Of a DNA stretch of 64,000 nucleotides, positions 7,586 through 15,909 are shown one piece after another. The notes below the pieces were generated by a model. That model worked only from the letters and a program-made list of their open reading frames with translations. It was not told where the DNA came from and did not search any database. The DNA comes from Clostridia bacterium (GTDB lineage Bacteria > Bacillota > Clostridia > Oscillospirales > Acutalibacteraceae). Within the stretch, counting starts at the first letter, position 1; each line of letters opens with the position of its first letter. The stretch covers positions 1-64,000 of the forward strand of contig JAFQXU010000051.1 of assembly GCA_017406805.1 (NCBI GenBank), written 5' to 3'. Both the position numbers and the translations under genes were made by a program.

Positions 7586-8509
7586 ATGAATAAAAATAAT
7601 GTATACAATGCATGGAACATCAATGTGTTGTCCGCAAATGACGCAGAAGTAAAATCAAAAGATTTAGAAAAAATTTCAGGCGGAATAAATAAACGAATGC
7701 TAAGCGCTGCAGGTATTGCTTTAATAACAATGTTTATGCCTGCAACAAATGTTTTTTCGACTTCTGTTAATGCCAGTTCTGAAAATGTCTCTACAATTGT
7801 TTCCACTTCAAATGAATCAAAAGAAAAATCTTCCCCAAAAGTTCTAAAAATACCAAAAGTTGAATGGATGATATCCAAAAAATCCAATGAAGGTAATAAA
7901 CTAATTTGGTATAGGGGAGAAAAAGATATTAACTCCGACAAAATAAAGTACTACAAAACGAAAAATGCTATTGCGGGAGATCCTTTTAAAGCTTTCGATG
8001 AACAAGGCGATTCACTTTTTATTGAAGTTACCGATGAATCGGAAATAAAAGATATTCAAGAAATAGATGCTGCATTAAGAAAGTCGGCAGAAAAATCTTT
8101 AGATGTGTTCAAAAAAAGATATGAAAATGCTTTAACGTTTAAACTGAAAACAATGGATGAATTTAAAAAATTGTCTAAGGATGAAAAGTTAGAATATTTG
8201 CTGTATAGAGATAGTGATGTTACTAAAAAAATGCTGTGCCATCCTGATTATCCAACTGTTTTTACAAGTAAAGCGGTGGGTTATTATACAAATTTTGATA
8301 AGCGTGCAAATGAGTATTTTAAAAGTTTAAAAGGACTTTCCCCCGAGCAACTTCAAATGTCTGAGAACAAAGAACTATACGAAGAATATTTAAATTGCCA
8401 AGATTGTAAATATTACTTGAATAAATTTGCACAAGACAGTGAGATTGAAGCTATTTATCAAATAACTCTTGATGTTCTTAAAGAGATTTTTGAAGAAAGC
8501 ACAATATGA
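7586..8509 (+). CDS. Unknown protein with a double-glycine-type leader and a hydrophobic segment
   Basis: 307 residues. The ATG at 7586 follows TGGAGGAATTTTT; the frame is open further upstream but without a better site. Residues 20-33 (AEVKSKDLEKISGG) look like the double-glycine leaders of bacteriocin-type substrates cut by C39-peptidase ABC exporters. Directly after it, residues ~36-62 form a hydrophobic stretch ending in a signal-peptidase-like NVFSTSVNA. The remaining ~240 residues are hydrophilic and helical with no family I recognise, ending in EESTI. A leader of this kind on so large a protein is unusual, and the two putative export signals may be alternatives. It lies just outside the Rhs array, with a terminator after it. 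No C39 exporter is visible in the window. Confidence 0.6.
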   Translation: MNKNNVYNAWNINVLSANDAEVKSKDLEKISGGINKRMLSAAGIALITMFMPATNVFSTSVNASSENVSTIVSTSNESKEKSSPKVLKIPKVEWMISKKSNEGNKLIWYRGEKDINSDKIKYYKTKNAIAGDPFKAFDEQGDSLFIEVTDESEIKDIQEIDAALRKSAEKSLDVFKKRYENALTFKLKTMDEFKKLSKDEKLEYLLYRDSDVTKKMLCHPDYPTVFTSKAVGYYTNFDKRANEYFKSLKGLSPEQLQMSENKELYEEYLNCQDCKYYLNKFAQDSEIEAIYQITLDVLKEIFEESTI

Positions 8510-8885
8510 TAATATCTTGTTTTAAATAAAAAAGTAAAAAGACCGAGTAATCGGTCTTTTTTTATGCGATATTTTATTTCAAATGTTTCTAAATAAAATT
8601 ACAAAATATGATAAAAACTTACTAAAAACCTCAGCCATACTGCGACACGAGTTATTGCCATATTAATTTAAAATTTAACTATGTAGTCTAAATTTCATCA
8701 AAAAACCATTTTAATTACCAAAATGTATTAATAAAAAATCAGAGCAGCGCACATTTTGTGTTTTACTCTGGTTTTTTTGATTATATAGGAGAAATGCCTG
8801 TGAAATGGTGGTTTTTCTATTTTATACGATATCCTTAAAGATTCCGAATTATTTAAAAAAATAAAATGATTCGGAGGAAATAACT
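8510..8885 (+). other. Intergenic region with two terminator-like hairpins
   Basis: No coding region is supported here. It holds the terminator at 8539 and a second weaker hairpin around 8740-8770, where CAGAG pairs with CTCTG around a mismatched stem followed by GTTTTTTT. The remainder is AT-rich, with an RBS (TTCGGAGGAAA) just before the next gene. Confidence 0.6.
8539..8563 (+). terminator. Rho-independent terminator
   Basis: The stem AAGACCGA / TCGGTCTT with a short GTAA loop is followed by a run of T, 30 bases after the stop codon at 8509. Confidence 0.85.
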
Positions 8886-9281
8886 ATGGGAACTAATCGC
8901 AAAAACAAAAATATAAAAAATGAATTAGCTTACTTTTATGCGGTAGTAAAAAATATGGATTTGGATAATAATGTTAAGCAGGCAAAAATAAATAAACACG
9001 AAACATCAATTGAAGAAGTTTCATATAACAATTTTTCGTATGAATGTGAAATGGACAAGCTCCTATTTAAAAGCAGTTTACTTGGCTGGATTGAACTTAT
9101 CGAAAACGAGAGATTGCATAAAGCGGTAAAAAGTTTACCTATCAGAGATCAGATTTTCATAAGTTACATAGTTAAAGAGTGTAAAACACAAACTGAACTT
9201 TCAAAAAAATATAAAGTGTCGCAATCGGCAATATGTCAGCGTTTCTGCAAACTTATAAGAATTTTGAAAAAGAAAATTTAA
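8886..9281 (+). CDS. Sigma-70 region 4-like regulator of a mobile element
   Basis: 131 residues. The last ~45 are a helix-turn-helix of the sigma-70 region 4 type: LPIRDQIFISYIVKECKTQ, then ELSKKYKVSQSAICQRFCKL. The N-terminal part is short and polar and lacks a recognisable region 2, so this is not a full sigma factor. Small proteins of this type accompany serine-recombinase elements in clostridia. The location about 560 bases upstream of such a recombinase, separated only by a possible structured RNA and a short ORF, supports a role in controlling the element. A strong RBS (CGGAGGAAATAACT) sets the start. Confidence 0.7.
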   Translation: MGTNRKNKNIKNELAYFYAVVKNMDLDNNVKQAKINKHETSIEEVSYNNFSYECEMDKLLFKSSLLGWIELIENERLHKAVKSLPIRDQIFISYIVKECKTQTELSKKYKVSQSAICQRFCKLIRILKKKI

Positions 9282-9383
9282 AAAATTACTTATAAAAATC
9301 ATTCCGAAAACAGTCTATATATATAGGGGGTAAATTTTAAATAATTTATTACTCTATATGAACATTGAAAATTGAATAAAGAG

Positions 9384-9516
9384 TCTTAGCAACAGTTAAA
9401 GATACTCCTACATAGCTACTTCTCGAGCGAGAAAAAACCGTCGCAAGATATAGGTGTAGTCCTTGAAGATTTAAGGAACGTGAAATTCGTGTGCCGCTTG
9501 TTTTAGTGGGCTAAGA
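9384..9516 (+). ncRNA. Possible structured RNA or leader upstream of the recombinase
   Basis: This ~310-base gap (9282-9590) holds no gene but is less AT-rich than its flanks and shows nested pairings. TCTTAGC (9384-9390) matches GCTAAGA (9510-9516). Inside that, CTACA (9408-9412) matches TGTAG (9455-9459) and encloses the hairpin TTCTC-GAGC-GAGAA (9420-9433). CCTTGA/TTAAGG (9461-9476) forms a further hairpin. The segment AAGATATAG at 9445 resembles the conserved J8/7 text of group I introns, followed by TAGTCC, but I cannot build a complete group I core. It could be a leader of the small ORF, a regulatory RNA or an intron remnant. Confidence 0.4.
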
Positions 9517-9590
9517 TGACTTTAATATTGTACAAACAGCTAATCATATAATTAAAGTGGAAGGAAGTTAATTGTATGGAGGTGTGTGAT

Positions 9591-9755
9591 ATGCTGATTA
9601 ATGTAAAATATGATAAACAATCTTCAAAAAAAATTTTATTCGGTAGAGAATTTATAGTAACAAATTTAATGCCTAATTTAAAAAAGGAAGAAAAAAAGCA
9701 AGCTTTCGATGAAACAAGAAACATGTTGTTTCAAGTTTTTAAAAAATATGTTTAA
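9591..9755 (+). CDS. Small protein encoded before the serine recombinase
   Basis: 54 residues (MLINVKYDKQSSKKILFGRE...), too short for most gene finders. The start at 9591 has a strong GGAGGT at 9578-9583. An in-frame ATG at 9576 also has an acceptable site and would add five residues. The protein is basic, with a helical charged C-terminal half (PNLKKEEKKQAF). Its position immediately ahead of the recombinase suggests that it belongs to the same element, but no family is recognised. Confidence 0.55.
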   Translation: MLINVKYDKQSSKKILFGREFIVTNLMPNLKKEEKKQAFDETRNMLFQVFKKYV

Positions 9756-9842
9756 AGGGCTCCAATTTAAATCGCTTTACGATATAATAATATTGTGGGC
9801 GACTATTTTTATATACATCAAAATTACCGGAGGAAAATTAAG

Positions 9843-11357
9843 ATGTATGATGCAATATATGCTCGCCAATCAATAGAAAAGATAGATAGCATATCAGTAG
9901 AAAGCCAAATTGATTTTTGCTGTTATGAAACGAGAGGGGGAGAGTATAGAAAGTATGTAGATAAGGGGTATAGTGGTAAAAATACTAATAGACCTGCTTT
10001 TGAAAAAATGCTTTCGGATATAGAAAAAGGTATCATAAAACGAGTAATTGTATATAAACTGGATCGTATAAGCCGTTCAATACTAGATTTTTCAAATATG
10101 ATGGAAGTATTTCAAAAACACAATGTGGAGTTTGTTTCTTCTACTGAAAAATTCGACACCTCTACTCCTATAGGTAGGGCAATGCTCAACATATGCATAG
10201 TGTTTGCTCAATTAGAAAGGGAAACAATTCAAAAACGTGTTGCCGACGCTTATTATTCACGTAGTAAAAAAGGATTTTATATGGGTGGAAGAGTGCCCTA
10301 TGGTTTTGCATTAGAAAATACAACTATAGATGGTATTAAAACATCAAAATATGTACCTATTAAAGAAGAAGTGGAACAAATAAAACTTATGTATTCTATC
10401 TATTCTCAGCCTACTAAAACATTGGGAGATATTTTAAGATACTTTAACAAGCACGGTTTAAAACATTTAAGAGGGAAAAGTTGGAACACATCAAGAATAA
10501 GTGAACTTCTGAGAAGCCCCATATATGTTAAAGCAGATTCTGAAATATATAAATTTTACAAAAGCCAAGGTTCAAACATAGTAAATGATATCTCTGATTT
10601 TATAGGAGAAAATGCTTGTTATTTGTATAAGGGAGAGACAAACAACAGAAAACAGTATTCTTTGGAAAATAAACATTTGGTGTTAGCTCCACATACCGGA
10701 ATTGTTAGTTCGGCCGAGTGGCTTAAATGTAGAATAAAATGTATAAACAATAGGCAAGTTACAACAACCAACAGAGCTAAAAATTCATGGCTTGTAGGCA
10801 AAGTTAAATGTGGTAACTGCGGATATGCACTCGTGGTTAGAAAATCAGATAGGCGGAGAAAAAACGTTGTAAGATATTTTGTGTGTAGTAACAAAACTGC
10901 TACCGGACGTTGTAAAGGATGTGGAACTGTTAGGGCTGATAATTTAGAAAGTTTCATGTTTGAAACCATAAAAAATAAACTTACCGAATTTAATGTTTTA
11001 ACAAACACTTCAAAGCATGTCTCCGATCCCAAGATCAACGAGTACAAGATAAAAATTTCTCAAATAGATAAAGAGATAGATGATCTTCTTAAAAAGGTTT
11101 TAACCGCAAACGATACCCTTATGAAGTATATAAATGAACACATTGAAAAATTGGATGAAGAAAGAAACCAAATAAGCAAAAAATTAATGTCTTTATCAAG
11201 TGAAAAAACAAATGATAATAATAGTATACATAAAATTACGGATTACATATCCCATTGGACTGAAACTTGTTTTGAAGACAAAATTTTAGTAGTCGATGCA
11301 CTTATAAAAGTAATACATATTGCAGATGGAAAAATTGATATAACTTGGAAAATATAA
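9843..11357 (+). CDS. Large serine recombinase (site-specific integrase)
   Basis: 504 residues. The start at 9843 follows CCGGAGGAAAATTAAG. The N-terminal resolvase domain has the catalytic Ser10 in IYARQS, then YKLDRISRS and ALL the usual ERETIQKRV features (residues 1-150). A recombinase domain follows (GGRVPYGF at ~155; WNTSRISELLRSPIYV). Next comes a zinc ribbon at about 320-365 with CGNCGYALV and a second CKGCG pair, then a coiled-coil segment of ~100 residues. Such enzymes integrate and excise mobile elements by strand exchange at att sites. With the sigma-like gene and small ORF upstream it forms a compact element core. I could not identify att sites or the ends of the element. It appears intact. 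Confidence 0.9.
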   Translation: MYDAIYARQSIEKIDSISVESQIDFCCYETRGGEYRKYVDKGYSGKNTNRPAFEKMLSDIEKGIIKRVIVYKLDRISRSILDFSNMMEVFQKHNVEFVSSTEKFDTSTPIGRAMLNICIVFAQLERETIQKRVADAYYSRSKKGFYMGGRVPYGFALENTTIDGIKTSKYVPIKEEVEQIKLMYSIYSQPTKTLGDILRYFNKHGLKHLRGKSWNTSRISELLRSPIYVKADSEIYKFYKSQGSNIVNDISDFIGENACYLYKGETNNRKQYSLENKHLVLAPHTGIVSSAEWLKCRIKCINNRQVTTTNRAKNSWLVGKVKCGNCGYALVVRKSDRRRKNVVRYFVCSNKTATGRCKGCGTVRADNLESFMFETIKNKLTEFNVLTNTSKHVSDPKINEYKIKISQIDKEIDDLLKKVLTANDTLMKYINEHIEKLDEERNQISKKLMSLSSEKTNDNNSIHKITDYISHWTETCFEDKILVVDALIKVIHIADGKIDITWKI

Positions 11358-11549
11358 ACCTCTATTTTATAAAGGCGATTTTTTTAGACAATTTTTACAT
11401 TACAAATCGTGCGCTTCGGTGAGGGACTTAGGCTTTGTACGGATAAACTAAACAGCAAAAATTTCTATGAATTTAACCCTTCGTTTGATAAAAAATAAAT
11501 TTTATAAATATAAATATAGGCAAAAGTGAGCATAAGAGTGTTAAAGTGC

Positions 11550-11578
11550 TTGCTTTTGTTTTATTTTTATGATATAAT
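11550..11578 (+). promoter_or_regulatory. Sigma-A-type promoter for the gene at 11621
   Basis: TTGCTT at 11550-11555 and TATAAT at 11573-11578 are separated by 17 bases. The RBS GGAGAGG and the start codon follow about 30 bases downstream. The preceding gap (11358-11549) shows nothing else that I can support. Confidence 0.6.
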
Positions 11579-11620
11579 AATATTACAAATTTATTAACAA
11601 ATTTAATGGAGAGGCGAAAA

Positions 11621-12775
11621 ATGAATAAAAAAGTTTTAAAATCAATGTCGTTAATATTGGCAGTATTGTCTTTATCAAGTTCTTTGAATATGTCACTTTA
11701 TGGGCTTGACAATTCTAACATCAGTTCTGAGAGTGCATCTGTTTCAAGCAAAAGCAATGAAGAAGGCACTTGGGATAAAATTAAAGATCACCTTAAAAAT
11801 AACGTAGCTTTATATTCAGTTAGTGCTGCGGCAACTATTACAACAACACTTTTATTATTAATGAATAATGCATCAAAGAGTCGTTATAATTCTTTATCTA
11901 ATGCGCATCGGAAATTATGCCATGATTATGATACTTTATTATCAATGTATGATAATTATTCAACAGTTTCAGTTCCTGTACCATATGTTCCTGCTGACGT
12001 TTGGTTTGAAAGATTAGGCGGAACGCAGAATGATATTGATAGTTATGAGCCATACGATGCTGCACCATATGTGCCTACAAGCGATGAACTTAATACTCGA
12101 AAATATAAACAAATATATCAAATTAGTGCTGATGTAAATAGGTATCCTCCGGAAGCTTTCATGAGAAACAGCCAGAGTGAGAAATTTAAAATAAAATTTA
12201 ATCATATCTTAGATAAATTTTATACAGAACACGAAAATATTGATTATACCCAAGGTTGGGATTATATTTTATATATGATATATAGGAAATTTATGTTTAC
12301 ACGTAACACAACCCAGTTACTTCCTCAGCAAGATGAAGCTAAAGTCTATTTTATATATTCTAAATTTATGGAAATGATAGGTGGAAAGTATAATAATAGT
12401 GATTGGCAAAAAAATGCAGATGACTTAGCAAAAAGTTTTTTTAATACTAAGAGATACGACTGTAATTTAGTAGAATTTGAACGCATTATGTTTTCATCAG
12501 ATATGGCTCCTTATAATCGGCAAATGATTTTTTTGCATGGGGTTTTTATGGGAGGAACTCGGCTATTAGGTTTTTCTAAGGCCACATTAATTTGGGATTA
12601 CATAATACTAAATAATCATTTTGTTTCACCCCAAGGCTTTAATCCGGAAACGCTCGATGCAGTGAACAATATTATGTTCGCATACATAGGTTTACATGTT
12701 CGTGATCAGGTTCGTGATTTATACAAACCATTTTTCCCAAATGGCATTTATGAAGAACGATTAAGCTTATATTAA
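11621..12775 (+). CDS. Secreted protein of unknown function with an N-terminal signal and a membrane segment
   Basis: 384 residues from the ATG after GGAGAGGCGAAAA. The N-terminus (KKVLKSMSLILAVLSLSSSL) is a Sec signal peptide or anchor. A second hydrophobic stretch, YSVSAAATITTTLLLLM, lies near residues 70-88. The rest is a soluble domain rich in Tyr, Asn and Asp with aromatic blocks (DYTQGWDYILYMIYRKFMF), ending in EERLSLY. I recognise no family. It has its own promoter and a shared bidirectional terminator downstream. The company of the SopB-like gene two genes on makes an exported effector or surface protein plausible, but only by association. Confidence 0.6.
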   Translation: MNKKVLKSMSLILAVLSLSSSLNMSLYGLDNSNISSESASVSSKSNEEGTWDKIKDHLKNNVALYSVSAAATITTTLLLLMNNASKSRYNSLSNAHRKLCHDYDTLLSMYDNYSTVSVPVPYVPADVWFERLGGTQNDIDSYEPYDAAPYVPTSDELNTRKYKQIYQISADVNRYPPEAFMRNSQSEKFKIKFNHILDKFYTEHENIDYTQGWDYILYMIYRKFMFTRNTTQLLPQQDEAKVYFIYSKFMEMIGGKYNNSDWQKNADDLAKSFFNTKRYDCNLVEFERIMFSSDMAPYNRQMIFLHGVFMGGTRLLGFSKATLIWDYIILNNHFVSPQGFNPETLDAVNNIMFAYIGLHVRDQVRDLYKPFFPNGIYEERLSLY

Positions 12776-12862
12776 ACAATTTACTCTGCACGTTAAAATA
12801 TCTTAAAGAGAAGAAGTAATTGGGAATTAAGTACAAATTGGATAGACTATATTAGAAGTAAA

Positions 12863-12887
12863 AAAAGGGCTTTTAAAGCCCTTTTTT
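12863..12887. terminator. Bidirectional terminator between convergent genes
   Basis: AAAAGGGCTTT / AAAGCCCTTTTTT forms a self-complementary hairpin with A and T runs on the two sides. It lies between the gene ending at 12775 (+) and the gene ending at 12886 (-), so it can serve both. Confidence 0.85.
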
Positions 12888-13719
12888 ATTTTGTAAAAGA
12901 ATTTAAAGGCGAAAATGTTATAGTTATACGTGGAGGTTGGTTTTCAAAGAATTTTTCCATGTAATCTATTATTTCTTTGTTGCCTTTAGCATTGGCCTCA
13001 TTAATGGGGAAGAAGAAGTCTAATTCTTTAGCGCCGTTTTTTTCAACTGCAACTTGAACCCCGTCCATATCCGTTATGTTTCCAGGTTCAAGTGCTAATT
13101 TTACTAAGTTTATGTCTTCTGTTAGTATTCCTGCAATTAAATTTTTAAAATCTTTATGTTTGTTTTCTTTTCTCAGGGTGTCCTCTTTTTGCTCCCAAAA
13201 GTCTGGCGAAGGTTTTATAACCCCAATTATTTTTCCGCCGTCTTTCCAATCAATAGGTTTTTTTATATCATAATCTATTCTGTCAACAATACTTTTAAGA
13301 TCGGGCGATGTTTGCTCGGATTCAAATATATGCTTATATTCTTGTTTTACAAAACATTCTTTAATAAAACCCATTATTTCTATGCGGTTTCTTCTTTTAG
13401 CCTCAAAGTCCGGTTGAAAGTAATCTAAGCTTTTAGAGCCGTCCGTATTCTCGATTACAATCTGGGTGAACCTGGTTTTAGTTATGTTACCCGATGCGAG
13501 AGATGACTTTACCAGATTAATATCATTATTAAATATTCCCACGATTAATTTTTCATAGTCTTCGCAAATTTTTAATTCTTTTAGTTTTTCTTCGTTTGTT
13601 TCATTTTTAAAAATAGGTACAATTCCAACTATTTTTTCGCCATCTTCGGTTTTTACAGGCTTTTTCATTTCATAATAATCCATCTTATCAATAGACCAAT
13701 TGGCCATAGAACTAAACAT
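12886..13719 (-). CDS. Internally duplicated hypothetical protein
   Basis: 277 residues made of two tandem ~130-residue copies. Each contains a KKP...DG.KI.G motif, then KNLIAGILTEDINLVKLAL (second copy) or EKLIVGIFNNDINLVKSSL (first copy), then a GNIT turn, then a segment ending in a charged helix. The INLVK..L..GNI element resembles a single ankyrin-like hairpin, but no full ankyrin array is present. There is no signal peptide. It is divergent from the SopB-like gene, sharing a 224-base promoter region. Function unknown; it could be an accessory to that gene, though only the position suggests this. Confidence 0.6.
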   Translation of the reverse strand: MFSSMANWSIDKMDYYEMKKPVKTEDGEKIVGIVPIFKNETNEEKLKELKICEDYEKLIVGIFNNDINLVKSSLASGNITKTRFTQIVIENTDGSKSLDYFQPDFEAKRRNRIEIMGFIKECFVKQEYKHIFESEQTSPDLKSIVDRIDYDIKKPIDWKDGGKIIGVIKPSPDFWEQKEDTLRKENKHKDFKNLIAGILTEDINLVKLALEPGNITDMDGVQVAVEKNGAKELDFFFPINEANAKGNKEIIDYMEKFFENQPPRITITFSPLNSFTK

Positions 13720-13858
13720 ATTTCTTTTACCTCTTAGTTTAATTTTTTTATCTTCGCGTTCATATATTTAATAATATTATAACTCAAACCAAACTATTTG
13801 TCAAATTAATCCAAACAGAATATAAATTTTTAAAGCCGACAAATTTTAAAAATTATTA

Positions 13859-13887
13859 TTGTGATTTTATATACTTTTGTATATAAT
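13859..13887 (+). promoter_or_regulatory. Promoter of the SopB-like gene
   Basis: TTGTGA (13859-13864) and TATAAT (13882-13887) are separated by 17 bases, followed by GGTGGGAAAAAT just before the start codon at 13944. The gene therefore has its own promoter. Confidence 0.6.
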
Positions 13888-13943
13888 GTATTACAAACGG
13901 AGAATATTTTTTCAAAATTTATGAATTTAAAGGTGGGAAAAAT

Positions 13944-15896
13944 ATGAATGATAAAGTGGAAAATTTCAAGAAATTACTTTTAAAAATGGCAAAAACAGAT
14001 GATGAGAGCAAGCGGGAAACAATTTTTAAAAAAATATGTAGTGTTTTAAAATCTCTAGTAGATGAAAAATATAAGAACTTTAATAATCTAAATCAATTTG
14101 AAGAAAATTTTATAAGAAAATTACCGATTAATATAAAAGGATGTCAAGCAATTATTAGGCAGATTTACTTGCTTATGACTTCTAATTTTGAGGATGAAAA
14201 AGGCATTAATGATGCTGAAAAAACTATAAAAAAACGTATTAATGAATTAAAAAGAGGCTCCAGATTATTTAAGCTATATTGTAGTACTTGTTTTTCAAAC
14301 GAAACAAGTGCCCCAAATAATGAATTGAAAAAATTCAAGCGCTTTTTGTATAATGACATAGTAGATAAAATAAAAAAAGAAGCACTTATTAAGTTTAAGG
14401 AAAAGGAACGTATTAAAAAGTCATATAATAAAGAAGAATTAGAAAACATATGCGATATGCATCAAAAAATGCTTGAAATAATGTATGAAGAATCAAAATT
14501 AGGCTATTTTAAATATGACAAAATACAAGAAATTTCCCAATATTTAAAATCATTAGATCCAAACGAGAGTGATTACGTTAAAAAATGTGACGATGAAATA
14601 AAAAAAATGAGGAGATATGTTTTTAGCGAAATAAAAAAAGTTAAAACAAAAATATCTAAACTTAACGTTAATGATGAAACAAAAAGGATATTTAAAAAAA
14701 GCCCGAAAGAAATATTTAATCAATACTATATTAAATATTTAAATTCAAGTGCATGGAAGTGGAAGATTTCTAATAAACAGTTTAAAATAAAAAATACAAA
14801 AGTGGACATAGAAGTTACCCCGATAAGTGAAATTTTGACCGGTGTAAAAAATATTGCTTCTATGGATAGAGATAATGAAAACTCTGTGAATGTTTGGAAA
14901 AATGAAATTAAATCTAAAGATGGTAAGGTTTTGTTTTCTTCATTAAGACATGCAAATACGCGCGGGAAAAAAGGGTCAACCAAGCAAATTTTATTAGCTG
15001 CAGCTGTGCAGCAGTATGGTTTGGATAAGTTAACCAATGAAGCAAATAAAAATAAAGTCTGGGAGATTAATCTTGGCAATGTACAGCTTATGAATAATTG
15101 GAAGAAGATTGCTAAAAAAATTGGAGAAAACAAGTTAATATCATCTCAGATAAAGGCGTTTAATGACGTTGTGGATAAAGAAATCTCTGTGAAACTGGAT
15201 GAAAACCATACCATTTATTTAAAATTAAAAGATCCTATGCTTTTTAATTTTGGTATTAATGAAATACATTATAATAAAATATTGCCGATTGATGATATGC
15301 GCAGTGAGAATTTAAAATCTTTTGAAAAACTATTTGGCAATGAGCTGCCATCTGAGAAAAGCAAAAATATTTTTAACAAAAAAAGTTTGAATGATATTAA
15401 TGATAGTAGTTGGCTTGATAAACTTGGTGGAAAAGTAGGAGATTATATAAAAAATAATTTAATTGATAAAGAAAGTATTGATTATAAAAAAATAAAAAAT
15501 TTAAGCAAGCAAATACTATATATTTGGCATACAACTTATGGCCACGGGAACGGAAAAAATCCCGGAGCTATACAATCTAGGTTATTGGCACTAATGAATT
15601 TGATTGGATATCCTGTATCATTTAATTGTAAAAGCGGAAAAGATAGGACGGGGATTTTGGCTGCAGAAGTTAATGATTTAATAACGTCTATGGAGGCTAA
15701 TGCAGGTGAAGTCCCGGATCCGTATAAAAAACTTGATACCGAAGAAAGATTAAATTTGATTAACGCTTTAGAAGCCAGCAATTCAGAAAAAATTGCCCAA
15801 TATAACACAGGTTACAAAGGACTTAAGATTAAATATAAAAAACTTGAAAAAAGATTTGGCAAAGTTAAAGGCGCGTCCGGTAATGCAAAGTCCTAA
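13944..15896 (+). CDS. SopB/IpgD-like inositol phosphate phosphatase, putative host effector
   Basis: 650 residues, no signal peptide. The C-terminal half carries the hallmarks of the SopB/IpgD phosphoinositide phosphatases: FNFGINE at 434-440, a WHTTYGHGNGKNP stretch near 530, SRLLALMNLIGYP, then the active-site loop FNCKSGKDRTG with Cys562 as nucleophile and Arg568 binding phosphate (CX5R). The N-terminal ~250 residues are helical, charged and unlike the enterobacterial proteins. SopB and IpgD are type III effectors that dephosphorylate host phosphoinositides and change membrane traffic and survival signalling. Enzyme chemistry is strongly supported by the motifs; delivery to a host cell is inferred. 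No chaperone gene or secretion system adjoins it, and the gene has its own promoter. Confidence 0.85.
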   Translation: MNDKVENFKKLLLKMAKTDDESKRETIFKKICSVLKSLVDEKYKNFNNLNQFEENFIRKLPINIKGCQAIIRQIYLLMTSNFEDEKGINDAEKTIKKRINELKRGSRLFKLYCSTCFSNETSAPNNELKKFKRFLYNDIVDKIKKEALIKFKEKERIKKSYNKEELENICDMHQKMLEIMYEESKLGYFKYDKIQEISQYLKSLDPNESDYVKKCDDEIKKMRRYVFSEIKKVKTKISKLNVNDETKRIFKKSPKEIFNQYYIKYLNSSAWKWKISNKQFKIKNTKVDIEVTPISEILTGVKNIASMDRDNENSVNVWKNEIKSKDGKVLFSSLRHANTRGKKGSTKQILLAAAVQQYGLDKLTNEANKNKVWEINLGNVQLMNNWKKIAKKIGENKLISSQIKAFNDVVDKEISVKLDENHTIYLKLKDPMLFNFGINEIHYNKILPIDDMRSENLKSFEKLFGNELPSEKSKNIFNKKSLNDINDSSWLDKLGGKVGDYIKNNLIDKESIDYKKIKNLSKQILYIWHTTYGHGNGKNPGAIQSRLLALMNLIGYPVSFNCKSGKDRTGILAAEVNDLITSMEANAGEVPDPYKKLDTEERLNLINALEASNSEKIAQYNTGYKGLKIKYKKLEKRFGKVKGASGNAKS

Positions 15897-15909
15897 TAAA
15901 TAAAAAATT

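Noticed and set aside
8740..8778. A second strong terminator or an antitermination leader before the sigma-like gene
   Set aside because: The stem has several mismatches; noted only as terminator-like within the intergenic entry.
9384..9516. Group I intron
   Set aside because: Only J8/7-like text and a few hairpins could be found; P3, P4-P6 and a proper P7 were not. Kept only as a possible structured RNA.
9781..11584. The direct repeat GATATAATAATATT at 9781-9794 and 11571-11584, flanking the serine recombinase
   Set aside because: Both copies look like -10 promoter text (TATAAT) in AT-rich DNA, and the second is the promoter of the next gene. Not convincing as att sites.
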